DNA of 64,000 bases from Candidatus Baltobacteraceae bacterium (lineage in GTDB: Bacteria > Vulcanimicrobiota > Vulcanimicrobiia > Vulcanimicrobiales > Vulcanimicrobiaceae): NCBI GenBank assembly GCA_036488875.1, contig DASXGW010000002.1, positions 62,001 through 126,000 on the forward strand, written 5' to 3'. The position numbers were made by a program, and so were the translations under genes. Below the pieces are notes generated by a model. That model was not told the origin of the DNA, did not search any database, and saw only the letters and a list, made by a program, of their open reading frames with translations. This document shows positions 37,817 through 45,742 of this stretch, piece after piece. Position 1 is the first letter of the stretch. Every line of letters begins with the position of its first letter.

Positions 37817-39157
37817 TTGAATACCGACCCGTCTCGAAGTAGTCCCGAGGCCTTAATTTTCCAGATCGTCGCCCTCGTGGTGCTCGTGCTCCTGGCGGCG
37901 TTCTTCGCGGCCTCAGAGGCGGCGCTGATCTCGATTTCACGGCTTCGGGCCCGATCCATCGCCGAACGCGGCGTGCTCGGATCGGACACCCTCGTCACCG
38001 TCGTCGAGGATAAGAACCGATTCCTCACCTCGATCCTCGTCGGCAACACGATCGTGTTGATGGCGTCGGATTCGCTCGCGACCTACGTCGCGATCAACTT
38101 GAACCTGCCCGCGCCGGCCGTGTGGTCGACCGTCCTCATGACGATCGTCATGCTGCTGTTCGGCGAAATCGTTCCGAAAACGATCGCGACGAGCGACAAC
38201 GAACGCTGGGCGCTGCGGCTCGGCAAAGCGATGTGCTTTTTCGCGATCGCGCTCACGCCGATCGCGCGAACTTTTCAGTTCTTGACCGAACTCGTGCTGC
38301 GGCCGTTCGGCGTCAAGCACGGGCAGCAGATCTACATAACCGAAGAAGACATCCGCACGCTGATCAACGTCGGCGCGGAACAGCGCGTCATCGAAGAGGG
38401 CGAGCGCGAGATGATCCATTCGATCATCGAGTTCGGCGACACGATCGTGCGCGAAGTCATGACGCCGCGCCCGGAGATGGTGGCCGTCTCGGTGGACGAT
38501 CCGCCGCGCCGCGTGCTCGAAGTCGTGATCGCCGAAGGCTACTCGAAACTGCCCGTCTATCAGGAATCCAAAGACGACATCATCGGGGTGATTCACGACC
38601 GCGAGCTGCTCGTCGCTTTGGCCAACGGAACGATCTCGCAAGCGAGTTTGCGCGCATTGATGCGGCCGGCCGTACACGTTCCCGAAAGCAAGCGGCTGGC
38701 GGACCTGCTGCGCGAGATGCAGCGCGATAAATTTACGCTCGCGATCGTCGTCGACGAGTACGGCGGCACCGCCGGTTTGGTGACGATGGAGGATTTGCTT
38801 GAAGAGATCGTCGGCGAGATTCGCGACGAGCACGACGTCGACGAGCAAGAAGCGATTCACGTGGTTTCCCCGACCGAAGCCGTCGTAGAGGCGGGGACGA
38901 ACATCGAAGATCTCAACGCCAAACTCGGAACGGTGATTCCCAGCGACGACTTCGAGACGATCGGCGGCTACACGGTGGGTTTATTCGGCCGGCTTCCGGC
39001 CGAAGGCGAAGAGATCGACGCCGACGACCATACGCGGCTGCGCGTCGACCGGACGCGCGGACGGCGCATCCTTTTGGTGCGCGTGTTCACCAACGGCATA
39101 ACCCAGCTCAAGCCGCAGTCCGAAGTGGAGACGAGCGACGCAAGCACGCGCCTATAA
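37817..39157 (+). CDS. Hemolysin/CNNM-CorC family transporter protein
   Basis: A 446-residue protein. It has an N-terminal DUF21 (CNNM) membrane domain with about four helices ('FFAASEAALISISRLRARSI'), a pair of CBS domains ('VREVMTPRPEMVAVSVDDPP', 'MRPAVHVPESKRLADLLREM') and a C-terminal CorC/HlyC domain ('ETIGGYTVGLFGRLP'). Family members export or sense magnesium or cobalt. The TTG at 37817 is the only plausible start and lies right after a strong promoter. The gene overlaps the likely recO start. Confidence 0.92.
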   Translation: MNTDPSRSSPEALIFQIVALVVLVLLAAFFAASEAALISISRLRARSIAERGVLGSDTLVTVVEDKNRFLTSILVGNTIVLMASDSLATYVAINLNLPAPAVWSTVLMTIVMLLFGEIVPKTIATSDNERWALRLGKAMCFFAIALTPIARTFQFLTELVLRPFGVKHGQQIYITEEDIRTLINVGAEQRVIEEGEREMIHSIIEFGDTIVREVMTPRPEMVAVSVDDPPRRVLEVVIAEGYSKLPVYQESKDDIIGVIHDRELLVALANGTISQASLRALMRPAVHVPESKRLADLLREMQRDKFTLAIVVDEYGGTAGLVTMEDLLEEIVGEIRDEHDVDEQEAIHVVSPTEAVVEAGTNIEDLNAKLGTVIPSDDFETIGGYTVGLFGRLPAEGEEIDADDHTRLRVDRTRGRRILLVRVFTNGITQLKPQSEVETSDASTRL

Positions 39158-39881
39158 GACGCGCGGCATCGTCATTCGCGGACGCCAGCTCGGCGAAGCC
39201 GATCGCATCTTCACGCTCTTTACACTCGAGCGCGGGAAACTCGACGCGGTTGCAAAAGGCGTCCGTCGTCCGCGCAGCCATCTCGCGGGACGCTTAGAGT
39301 TTGGAAATGAGTGTGCGTTTGGAATGCATCACGGACGTTCGCTCGACGTCATCGTATCGGCCGACATCGTGACGGCGCCGTGGACGAAGCTGGTCGAACC
39401 CGAGCGATACGCCGTTGCCTCGGTCGCGGCCGAGCTGATCGATGCGTTTTGCGAACCGGATTTGGAACTGCCCGAGGTGTACGCGCTTTTCTCAGGAATG
39501 CTCGGCGCCGTGACCTCGTCGCAAGAACCCCGCGCGCTGTTGCCGCGTTTTTCGCTACGTCTATTGGATCTGCTGGGCTTGGCTCCCCCGGCCGGCGACT
39601 GCGTGCGCTGCGCGACGGCGCTGGGGGACGCACGTGCGTGGGTCGATGCGCAAGCCGGTGGATTCATCGATGCGGCGTGTCGCGAGCGGTGGCGAGATCT
39701 TCCCGAAGCCGATGCGGCCGATCGCGAAAACTTTGCCGCGCTCCGCGCGCCTAAGGACGCGACGTCCGCCGGGCTGCGCGCGCGTCCGCTCGTGGCGCGC
39801 GCGATCGACGATTTGCTCGCGCACCATCTCGGGCGCCGTCCGAAATCGGGCGCGCATCTGGCCGAGTTTAGCTCGCGGTAA
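39138..39881 (+). CDS. recO: DNA repair protein RecO, non-canonical start
   Basis: The frame encodes a complete RecO of about 247 residues: an N-terminal OB-fold 'YKTRGIVIRGRQLGEADRIF' and 'GKLDAVAKGVRRPRSHLAGR', then a helical part with cysteines in 'DCVRCATALGD'. RecO loads RecA with RecR. The frame is open from 39102 but has no ATG, GTG or TTG before 39324, which lies inside the conserved OB-fold. ACG at 39138 sits seven bases after GGAG and is the best candidate start. A sequencing error or frameshift from the preceding gene is the alternative. Confidence 0.8.
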   Translation, partial: TQARAYKTRGIVIRGRQLGEADRIFTLFTLERGKLDAVAKGVRRPRSHLAGRLEFGNECAFGMHHGRSLDVIVSADIVTAPWTKLVEPERYAVASVAAELIDAFCEPDLELPEVYALFSGMLGAVTSSQEPRALLPRFSLRLLDLLGLAPPAGDCVRCATALGDARAWVDAQAGGFIDAACRERWRDLPEADAADRENFAALRAPKDATSAGLRARPLVARAIDDLLAHHLGRRPKSGAHLAEFSSR

Positions 39882-39891
39882 AGGCAGCGCT

Positions 39892-40314
39892 ATGGCCATT
39901 ATGGCGCTCGACGTCGGAAGCAAGCGCATCGGCGTGGCCGTTGCCGATCCCAGCCGCACCTTCGCGTTGCCGGCGACGACGGTCGAGCGAAGCAATCTCA
40001 AAGCCGATCTCGCGCGCCTGCGCGAGCTCTTCGAAGAACACGGCGTCGACGAACTGATCATCGGCGATCCCATAGCGCTTTCGGGGGAGCGCGGAATCGC
40101 CGCTCAAAAGATGGACGAGTTCGTCGAACGGCTGCGCGCGGTCTACGACGGAGCGATTCATCGCGTCGACGAGCGCATGACGACGGCTGCGGCGACCAAA
40201 ACGCTCATCGCCGCGGACGTGTCGCGCGCGAAACGCAAACGCGCGGTCGACGCAATGGCTGCCGCGCTCATCCTGGAAACGTACCTGGCGCGCCGTGGGC
40301 GGGAAACCCCCTGA
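39892..40314 (+). CDS. ruvX: RuvX/YqgF Holliday junction resolvase-like protein
   Basis: A 140-residue RNase H-fold protein: 'ALDVGSKRIGVAVADPS' (first catalytic Asp), 'ELIIGDPIALSGERG', and 'KRAVDAMAAALILETYL' (last Asp). YqgF is involved in pre-16S rRNA processing and possibly Holliday junction resolution. ATG at 39892, with ATG at 39901 as an alternative. In Bacillus it also precedes the mltG and DUF1292 genes. Confidence 0.92.
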   Translation: MAIMALDVGSKRIGVAVADPSRTFALPATTVERSNLKADLARLRELFEEHGVDELIIGDPIALSGERGIAAQKMDEFVERLRAVYDGAIHRVDERMTTAAATKTLIAADVSRAKRKRAVDAMAAALILETYLARRGRETP

Positions 40315-40319
40315 AGGGT

Positions 40320-41309
40320 TTGCTTCGCGCCGCCGGCTGGGCGCTGTTCGTTGCGATCGTCGTTGCAGCGGGTGCCGCTACGTGGTTTTACGCGACGGCG
40401 TATCGCGACACGACGTTACCCGCGCACGAGACGCAAGTCGTGATCGCGCGCGGGTCGACGTTCGACGAGATCGCGCGTCAGCTCGCGCGCGAAGGCGTGG
40501 TCGGCAACTATACGGCGTTCCGGCTCCTGGCGCGCATCCGCGGCGAAGAAGCCGGCGCGCACGCCGGCGAATACCGGTTCGCGGCGCACCAAACGCAAAG
40601 TGCCGTGCTCGAGGCGCTCATGACGGGCGGCGCGCAAGTCGCGGTATGGGTGACGATCCCCGAAGGTTTTACGGCGCAAGAGATCGCCGAGCGACTGAAA
40701 GAAAGCGGCGTCGGAACGGCGCAGCCGTTTGCGAGCGCGTTTGCCCACGATTCGATCGTGGTCGACGGCGCGCGAACCAAGAGTCTCGAGGGCTTTCTCT
40801 TTCCCAGCACGTACCTGGTGTCGCTTGGTGCCGGTCCGCAGCAAGTCGAATCGCAGCTTACCGGTGAGTTTTTCGCAAGGCTTCCGCGCGATGCGGCAGC
40901 GCGCTCGAAACGGCTCGGCGTGACCGTTCCCCAAGCCGTGACGGTCGCCTCGCTGGTCGAGCGTGAAGCAAAGGCGGATGCCGACCGCCCGCTGATCGCA
41001 AGCGTGATCTACAACCGCCTGCGCCTGCGCATGCCGCTTCAGGTCGACGCCACGATTGAATACGCACTTCCTTCCCACAAGAACGAACTGTCGTTCGCGG
41101 ATTTGCGGATCGATTCGCCCTACAATACCTACACGCACGCCGGGCTGCCGCCGACGCCGATTGCCAATCCAGGGCTCCCCTCGCTGGAGGCGGCGCTCTC
41201 CCCGTCGAAGACCGATTTTCTGTATTACGTCTACTGCGGTAACGGGCGGCACGCGTTCGCGAAAACGCTGACCGAGCACCAAGCCAACGTCGCACGCTGT
41301 CTGCATTAA
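40320..41309 (+). CDS. mltG: Endolytic murein transglycosylase MltG
   Basis: A 329-residue protein with one N-terminal membrane helix (residues 5-25), a LysM-like region and a YceG domain. The catalytic Glu is in 'VASLVEREAKADADRP', with 'LQVDATIEYALPSHK' and 'SPYNTYTHAGLPPTPIANPG' conserved. MltG cuts nascent peptidoglycan strands. TTG start 5 bp after ruvX. Confidence 0.94.
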   Translation: MLRAAGWALFVAIVVAAGAATWFYATAYRDTTLPAHETQVVIARGSTFDEIARQLAREGVVGNYTAFRLLARIRGEEAGAHAGEYRFAAHQTQSAVLEALMTGGAQVAVWVTIPEGFTAQEIAERLKESGVGTAQPFASAFAHDSIVVDGARTKSLEGFLFPSTYLVSLGAGPQQVESQLTGEFFARLPRDAAARSKRLGVTVPQAVTVASLVEREAKADADRPLIASVIYNRLRLRMPLQVDATIEYALPSHKNELSFADLRIDSPYNTYTHAGLPPTPIANPGLPSLEAALSPSKTDFLYYVYCGNGRHAFAKTLTEHQANVARCLH

Positions 41310-41322
41310 GGAGCTTTCAGAA

Positions 41323-41622
41323 ATGCCGTCCGATAACGGTGAACGTTCGAGCGGCCCGCTCGAGCTGAGCGAGGTCCTCTACATTCAGACCAAGGACGGC
41401 GCGGAGATGCCGTTCGAGGTCGTGGGCATTCTGGAAGATCCCGACGACGGAACCTCCTATGCCGTGCTCATGCACGAGCCGCACGAGGAAGGCGAAGGTG
41501 AGTTCATCGTCACGGACTTGCAAGGGAACCTCGTCGACGACGAAGAGCTCGCCCAAGAGATTCTCGACGAGTTCTTGGTCTTTGCCGAAGAAGCGGGCGA
41601 CGACGGGGGCGCGAAAGCCTAA
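41323..41622 (+). CDS. DUF1292 acidic protein (YrzB-like)
   Basis: A 99-residue very acidic protein with 'LYIQTKDGAEMPFEVVGILE' and 'YAVLMHEPHEEGEGEFIVTD', matching DUF1292, which in Firmicutes lies with ruvX and mltG as here. Function unknown. ATG with AAGGAGC ribosome-binding site. Its TAA stop overlaps the apparent start of the next gene. Confidence 0.85.
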   Translation: MPSDNGERSSGPLELSEVLYIQTKDGAEMPFEVVGILEDPDDGTSYAVLMHEPHEEGEGEFIVTDLQGNLVDDEELAQEILDEFLVFAEEAGDDGGAKA

Positions 41623-42758
41623 TTCGCGTCCTATTTCTGTCGGCGAACGTCGGCGTCGGTCACGTCTCGGCCGCGAACGCGGTCTGCGCGGGACTGCGCA
41701 AGATCGATCCGTCCGCGCGTACGCTGGTCGTCGACTCGTATAAGTACGCGGCGCTCGTCGTTTCGCGCGTCGTTTCCGACGGCTATCTGCAGATGGTCAA
41801 AACCATTCCGCAGATGTATCGCTACATCTACCATCGCGCCGAGCGCGCCACCGAAGTCGGTCCGTTCCGAACGTGGGCGCATCAGTTTACCGCCGGAAAT
41901 CTGCGACCGCTGATCGAGCGCGAGCGCCCCGACCTAGTCGTGTGCACGCACGCGTTTCCTAGCGGCGCGATGGCCGAATACAAACGCCAGTTCGACGACG
42001 CTCCTCCGGTCGTCGGGATCGTTACCGACTTTGCGGTACACGCGTTTTGGATCCATAAGAACATCGATGGATACATCGTTGCGACCGAAGCGATTCGCGA
42101 TCAAATGATGGCGCGCGGCGTCGCACCCGAACGCGTCGTCGCTGCCGGGATACCGGTACAAGCGGAGTTCGCGCCGCCGGCGCTTCCGCGCGGCCGCCTG
42201 CGCGAAGCGCTCGGCTTGCCGTTGGATCGGCACATCGTGCTGCTTATGGGCGGCGGCTTGGGCATCGGGCCGTTAGCACGATTGATGCGTGCCTTGGACG
42301 GCGTGGAGTTACCGATCGCCGCGGTCGTCATCGCCGGCCGCAACAAGCGCATGGAACGGCGAGTGCTCGCTGCCGCAGAAGGCGTGGGCTATCCGGTGCG
42401 CGCGATGCGTTTCGTCGATAACGTCTACGATTACATGCACGCGGCGGACGTGCTGGTGACCAAACCCGGCGGTTTAACGGCGGCCGAGGCGCTGGTCGCG
42501 CAGCTCCCAATGGTTTTATGTAAGCCGCTTCCCGGGCAAGAAGAACGAAACGCCCGCATTCTTTGCGAGGCCGGCGCGGCGGTTCGTTCGCGGACCGTCG
42601 GGGATCTGGCGGAGACGGTGAGCGCGGTGCTGGCACCCGGCGCCCGTCGCGAGCGCATGCTCGTTGCGGCTAGACGCATCGCGAGACCGCACGCAGCGGC
42701 CGAAGCCGCGTCGCTGATTGCGCGGCTGGTGCGGATGCGAAAGGAGGTCGTTGCCTAA
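41622..42758 (+). CDS. MGDG synthase/UgtP-like GT28 glycosyltransferase, ATT start
   Basis: About 378 residues. The N-terminus is 'RVLFLSANVGVGHVSAANAV', the glycerolipid-synthase signature (G-x-G-H), and the C-terminal GT-B half has 'VLLMGGGLGIGPLARLMRAL' and 'VLVTKPGGLTAAEALVAQLP'. Family members glycosylate diacylglycerol with UDP-sugar. No ATG, GTG or TTG occurs in this frame between 41502 and 41793, and 41793 would delete the conserved N-terminus. ATT at 41622, overlapping the DUF1292 stop as TAATT, gives exactly the family start. AUU is a known rare start; a sequencing error is the alternative. Confidence 0.8.
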   Translation: MRVLFLSANVGVGHVSAANAVCAGLRKIDPSARTLVVDSYKYAALVVSRVVSDGYLQMVKTIPQMYRYIYHRAERATEVGPFRTWAHQFTAGNLRPLIERERPDLVVCTHAFPSGAMAEYKRQFDDAPPVVGIVTDFAVHAFWIHKNIDGYIVATEAIRDQMMARGVAPERVVAAGIPVQAEFAPPALPRGRLREALGLPLDRHIVLLMGGGLGIGPLARLMRALDGVELPIAAVVIAGRNKRMERRVLAAAEGVGYPVRAMRFVDNVYDYMHAADVLVTKPGGLTAAEALVAQLPMVLCKPLPGQEERNARILCEAGAAVRSRTVGDLAETVSAVLAPGARRERMLVAARRIARPHAAAEAASLIARLVRMRKEVVA

Positions 42759-43312
42759 TGATGACGTTACCGTCTGCGACGACGTACGCGCGTTGGCTGT
42801 CACTGCTGCGCATCCTGACCGGTGCAATGTGGATCGCGCACGCGCTTCCGAAGTTTCTCAACGCCGCGTCGTTCATGCCTCCCAACGGAATGATGCCGAA
42901 GCTGGTCGCTCACGGCGCGCAACACGGCTCGCACGCATTCGCGGGGTTTTTCGCAACCGTGGTAACGCCGAACTTACCGCTCTTCGCCGAGCTCGCACGG
43001 TTGGGCGAACTGTTGACGGGCATCGCGCTGCTGCTCGGATTGTTTACGCGACTAGGCGGCTTGGTCGGAATCTTTCTCCCGATCATGTATCTCGCTGCGA
43101 AGGGGCCGCTGCTGAGCTACGAAACGCTCGCGACGCCGGACTTTAGCATGATCGTCCTGTCGGGGATAAATCTCGTACTGCCGACGGGTCGCGTCCTCGG
43201 CTTCGACGCGCTGTTGGGACGACGCCGTACTCGCATACCGCGGGTTCAGGCCGAGTTCGTGCCCGAGCCGCCGATCACGCCCCCGCCCCCACCCGAGCCA
43301 AGCACCCACTAG
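42758..43312 (+). CDS. DoxX family membrane protein
   Basis: A 184-residue protein with four membrane helices and DoxX features: 'SLLRILTGAMWIAHALPKFL', 'ELARLGELLTGIALLLGLF'. The tail is proline rich. DoxX proteins take part in redox or oxidative-stress membrane complexes, mostly undefined. ATG overlaps the stop of the glycosyltransferase gene. Confidence 0.8.
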   Translation: MMTLPSATTYARWLSLLRILTGAMWIAHALPKFLNAASFMPPNGMMPKLVAHGAQHGSHAFAGFFATVVTPNLPLFAELARLGELLTGIALLLGLFTRLGGLVGIFLPIMYLAAKGPLLSYETLATPDFSMIVLSGINLVLPTGRVLGFDALLGRRRTRIPRVQAEFVPEPPITPPPPPEPSTH

Positions 43313-43329
43313 GACATCGCGCCGGGGCG

Positions 43330-43338
43330 TGGTATAGT
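43330..43338 (+). promoter_or_regulatory. Extended -10 of tRNA-Ser promoter
   Basis: TGGTATAGT, an extended -10 element 13 bp before the 5' end of the tRNA-Ser gene. Confidence 0.5.
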
Positions 43339-43351
43339 CGGTCGTCGGCGA

Positions 43352-43441
43352 GGAGAGATGGCCGAGCGGCTGAAGGCGGCGGTTTGCTAAACCGTTATAC
43401 GATGTAAAGTCGTATCGAGGGTTCGAATCCCTCTCTCTCCG
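43352..43441 (+). tRNA. tRNA-Ser (anticodon GCT)
   Basis: GGAGAGA pairs with TCTCTCC in the acceptor stem. The anticodon loop reads TTTGCTAA with anticodon GCT, reading AGC/AGU. A long variable arm (ATACGA/TCGTAT) confirms a class II serine tRNA. The 3' CCA is not encoded. Confidence 0.95.
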
Positions 43442-43457
43442 AAGTTAGTACGGACGC

Positions 43458-43531
43458 GCGGTCGTAGCTCAATTGGATAGAGCAACAGGCTACGAACTTG
43501 TAGGTTGGGGGTTCGAGTCCCTCCGACCGCG
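43458..43531 (+). tRNA. tRNA-Arg (anticodon ACG)
   Basis: Acceptor stem GCGGTCG/CGACCGC, D-arm GCTC/GAGC, anticodon loop CTACGAA with anticodon ACG. After A34-to-inosine editing it would read CGU, CGC and CGA. CCA is not encoded. Confidence 0.93.
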
Positions 43532-43540
43532 ATTATGGAA

Positions 43541-43566
43541 GAAGCCTCGCGGCAACGCGAGGCTTC
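43541..43566. terminator. Bidirectional hairpin between tRNA-Arg and convergent gene
   Basis: An 11-bp perfect stem (GAAGCCTCGCG/CGCGAGGCTTC) with a GCAA tetraloop lies between the tRNA and the convergent hypothetical gene. T tracts are short on both sides. Confidence 0.65.
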
Positions 43567-43570
43567 CATC

Positions 43571-44353
43571 TTAGAAACACTGTAAGAACTTGCCCGATTT
43601 ATCTTGACCCGCGTGTTGCTTGTCGTAACCGAACACCATGTCGCGGCCGAGTTTGGTTTGGCAGCCGAGATGCGGAGATTCGGCGGAAGCGAAGCGGGGG
43701 CCGAACTCCACCCAGATCGTGTGACCGTCGTCGATGAAAAGGACGCCGTAATTCGTTAGGTCTTTCTGGGCCGCGGGCAGATTACCGATCGAGTTCAGCG
43801 CGCCTTTTGCAAAATCGAAAGCGGCCTGAAGGTCGGCCTCCGGAGCTTGCCCGAACGGCACCGCATCGCCGTGAAATGGACCCCAAACCTTGAACGCCGG
43901 CCGCGCGGCGGACGTCGTCGTCACCGGCTTTTCGTTCGCGATCGGATCGCCATATTCGTACGACCATAGTGCGCCGTCGTCCGAGGCGTCGATCTCGATC
44001 TGATACGAGGCGGCGAAAAGTTTTTCGACCAGCGAAATGTGCATCGGATAACCGAGGGTGTCCAAGGAATGGCGCACGATTTCTACGCCCGCTACAGCGC
44101 CGCCGGTCTCGGGCGAGGGCGACGGCATGTTCAGCGTCTCATTCGTACCGACGACTGCAGGTCCGAAGCGGTATTTGCCGGCAGCGTTTCGATACAGCCA
44201 CACACCGATATCCTGAAACGTGCCGCCCGCATTGATGGCAAGCGCTCGGCCGGCGTTCGAATCGGCCAGAGCTTGGGCGGTCGTGCTTGGACACGCGCTG
44301 CCTAGGAGAACGATCGACAAGGCCGCAGCAAAAACGGTGAAACGATGTCGCAC
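43571..44353 (-). CDS. Secreted hypothetical protein
   Basis: A 260-residue protein with a GTG start preceded by AAGG, and a signal peptide ('FTVFAAALSIVLLGSACPST') with a possible lipoprotein cysteine. The mature part contains 'YPMHISLVEKLFAASYQIEI', 'GVLFIDDGHTIWVEFGPRFA' and two cysteines that could pair. I do not recognise a family. Likely periplasmic. It is convergent with the tRNA pair and separated by a hairpin. Confidence 0.6.
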   Translation of the reverse strand: MRHRFTVFAAALSIVLLGSACPSTTAQALADSNAGRALAINAGGTFQDIGVWLYRNAAGKYRFGPAVVGTNETLNMPSPSPETGGAVAGVEIVRHSLDTLGYPMHISLVEKLFAASYQIEIDASDDGALWSYEYGDPIANEKPVTTTSAARPAFKVWGPFHGDAVPFGQAPEADLQAAFDFAKGALNSIGNLPAAQKDLTNYGVLFIDDGHTIWVEFGPRFASAESPHLGCQTKLGRDMVFGYDKQHAGQDKSGKFLQCF

Positions 44354-44495
44354 GAGATGCCTTCCGAAGGACGATGGCTCGGAGCCGAGGATTTCTGGGG
44401 GTGTGGCGGCTACCCTGGCGAGCAAAACGGCGCGACAGTTGCGACGGGCGACGGGTCATGGTATCGTACGGTGTCGAAAAGCGCTCGACGGCCAT

Positions 44496-44567
44496 GGCTC
44501 GGTAGCTCAGTGGTAGAGCGGGGGACTCATAAGCCCTAGGTCGTAGGTTCAAATCCTACCCGAGTCA
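44496..44567 (+). tRNA. tRNA-Met (CAT), elongator or Ile2
   Basis: Acceptor GGCTCGG/CCGAGTC with a G-U pair, D-arm GCTC/GAGC, anticodon loop CTCATAA. Position 1-72 is G-C, so it is not an initiator. Base pair 31-39 is A-G, an unusual mismatch at the loop-closing position. Met elongator or lysidine-modified Ile tRNA cannot be told apart here. CCA is not encoded. Confidence 0.88.
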
Positions 44568-44633
44568 AGCTTGAATAGAGGGCCGGTCGCCGTGTCCGGC
44601 GGCCGGTTCAGTTCCCGAGGTAAGCATCGCATC

Positions 44634-44873
44634 ATGTCGACCATTCCCTGCGACTTTTGTCCCCATCCCGTCGATCGCGGACAAATGGAAGAGATCGAGA
44701 TCTCGCACTACGTTCCGGACAGTTCGGGCGACGATCTCGCATACGCGCGCACGTATTTCTTCGGACATCCCGATTGCGTGCGGAAATTCTACCGCACGCT
44801 GGTCGACCACAAGCTCGATCTCTTCAAGCACATTCCGAGTGCGGGGAGCTCGCCCGAGTCACCTCGGCCATAA
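44634..44873 (+). CDS. Small hypothetical protein with CxxC
   Basis: A 79-residue protein starting 'STIPCDFCPHPVDRGQMEEI' with a C-x2-C pair, then 'DDLAYARTYFFGHPDCVRKF'. The three cysteines plus nearby histidines could form a small zinc site. No family recognised. ATG start between two tRNA genes; the second tRNA-Arg begins 9 bp after its stop. Confidence 0.5.
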   Translation: MSTIPCDFCPHPVDRGQMEEIEISHYVPDSSGDDLAYARTYFFGHPDCVRKFYRTLVDHKLDLFKHIPSAGSSPESPRP

Positions 44874-44882
44874 GCGTCACGT

Positions 44883-44959
44883 GCGCCCGTAGCGTAGCTG
44901 GATAACGCACAGCCCTCCGAAGGCTGGGATCGGGGGTTCGAATCCCTCCGGGCGCGCCA
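44883..44959 (+). tRNA. tRNA-Arg (anticodon CCG)
   Basis: Acceptor GCGCCCG/CGGGCGC, anticodon stem CAGCC/GGCTG with loop CTCCGAA (anticodon CCG, reads CGG), T-arm GGGGG/CCCTC. The 3' CCA is encoded here, unlike in the other three tRNAs. Confidence 0.93.
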
Positions 44960-44978
44960 CCTCCCGATCGCCGTTGAC

Positions 44979-45182
44979 TTACGGCGTCTCTTCCTCGAGT
45001 AAAAACGTTCGCGCGATGTCGAGCAGTTGTTCGCGGTGCATCGCGTGCGTGCGGTCCGACAACCTGCGCCCCTGCTGCCGGCGCTCGAGAATACCGAGCG
45101 CAAAAAATGGCGCGGGAGGGGCTGCGCTGCGACGGCGATCGCTGATTCGGCGTTCGGGCCCGTCATAGCTCTTCGGAAGCAT
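44979..45182 (-). CDS. Small arginine-rich hypothetical protein
   Basis: A 67-residue protein with two similar basic motifs, 'GPERRISDRRR' and 'RRQQGRRLSDRT', and an acidic C-terminus. A TATATA-like -10 lies about 40 bp upstream. The PERRxxDRR pattern occurs in short regulatory or signalling proteins but does not identify a function. ATG at 45182; an in-frame start at 45233 is possible. Confidence 0.45.
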   Translation of the reverse strand: MLPKSYDGPERRISDRRRSAAPPAPFFALGILERRQQGRRLSDRTHAMHREQLLDIARTFLLEEETP

Positions 45183-45312
45183 AACGCCTACTCTACCAAG
45201 CCGCCGCGCGTCCGCGCCATATATACATCGCACTTAGGTGAAGCCTCCGCGGGACTGAAGTCAATTGCGACAAAAGTTAGAGCGACGATCGGATCGCGGT
45301 GTGCGGTCGACA

Positions 45313-45669
45313 CTAAGACTCGACCACGATCGTCAACGTCATGTCGGCGTGCCCGGGACCGCAGAAAACGCGGCAGTGTAAAACGTACGCGCCCGTTTTG
45401 ACGGGTGTGATCGTCACGTCGGTGGTTTGCCCGTCGGAAAGCAGAGTGTGCGTGATGCCGGCGTCGGGCGCGTAGAGTCCGTGGACGCCGCTGACGGAGA
45501 AGCGCAGGGTGGTGGTCTCGCCGGCGTGCAGGACGATGGTATCGGGCGAAAAGGTGCTCGGGATGACCTTGATATCGACGATGCGGACGTCACCGGCGGC
45601 GGCGTGCGCAAAGGAACATAAAAAGATGCCGGCGCCCACAAAGGGCGCGAGGACGCTCCGGAGATTCAT
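45313..45669 (-). CDS. Stand-alone CuA-type cupredoxin
   Basis: A 118-residue protein with a signal peptide and one cupredoxin domain. It has the complete CuA ligand set seen in cytochrome oxidase subunit II: His63 in 'GVHGLYAPDAGI', then C99, C103, H107 and M110 in 'HCRVFCGPGHADM'. It would carry electrons or bind copper in the periplasm. No oxidase subunit I gene is nearby. The ATG at 45669 is preferred over 45693 because a 17-bp regulatory box (45691-45707) then lies exactly 21 bp upstream, as at the response-regulator gene. Confidence 0.82.
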   Translation of the reverse strand: MNLRSVLAPFVGAGIFLCSFAHAAAGDVRIVDIKVIPSTFSPDTIVLHAGETTTLRFSVSGVHGLYAPDAGITHTLLSDGQTTDVTITPVKTGAYVLHCRVFCGPGHADMTLTIVVES

Positions 45670-45690
45670 GAATCGATTCTCGGAAGCATC

Positions 45691-45707
45691 CATGAAGGAA
45701 TCCTGAA
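45691..45707 (-). promoter_or_regulatory. Direct-repeat regulator box 1 (cupredoxin promoter)
   Basis: On the minus strand it reads TTCAGGATTCCTTCATG: two TTCA half-sites 11 bp apart. It is 21 bp from the cupredoxin ATG, with GAGAAT as a possible -10 in between. Confidence 0.55.
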
Positions 45708-45742
45708 TCGACGAGCGTTCCAAGTCTGGAGAACCCATGAAT

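Noticed and set aside
41459-41743. Forward ORF across the DUF1292/glycosyltransferase junction
   Set aside because: Its protein is arginine rich and matches nothing; it is an out-of-frame reading of two real genes.
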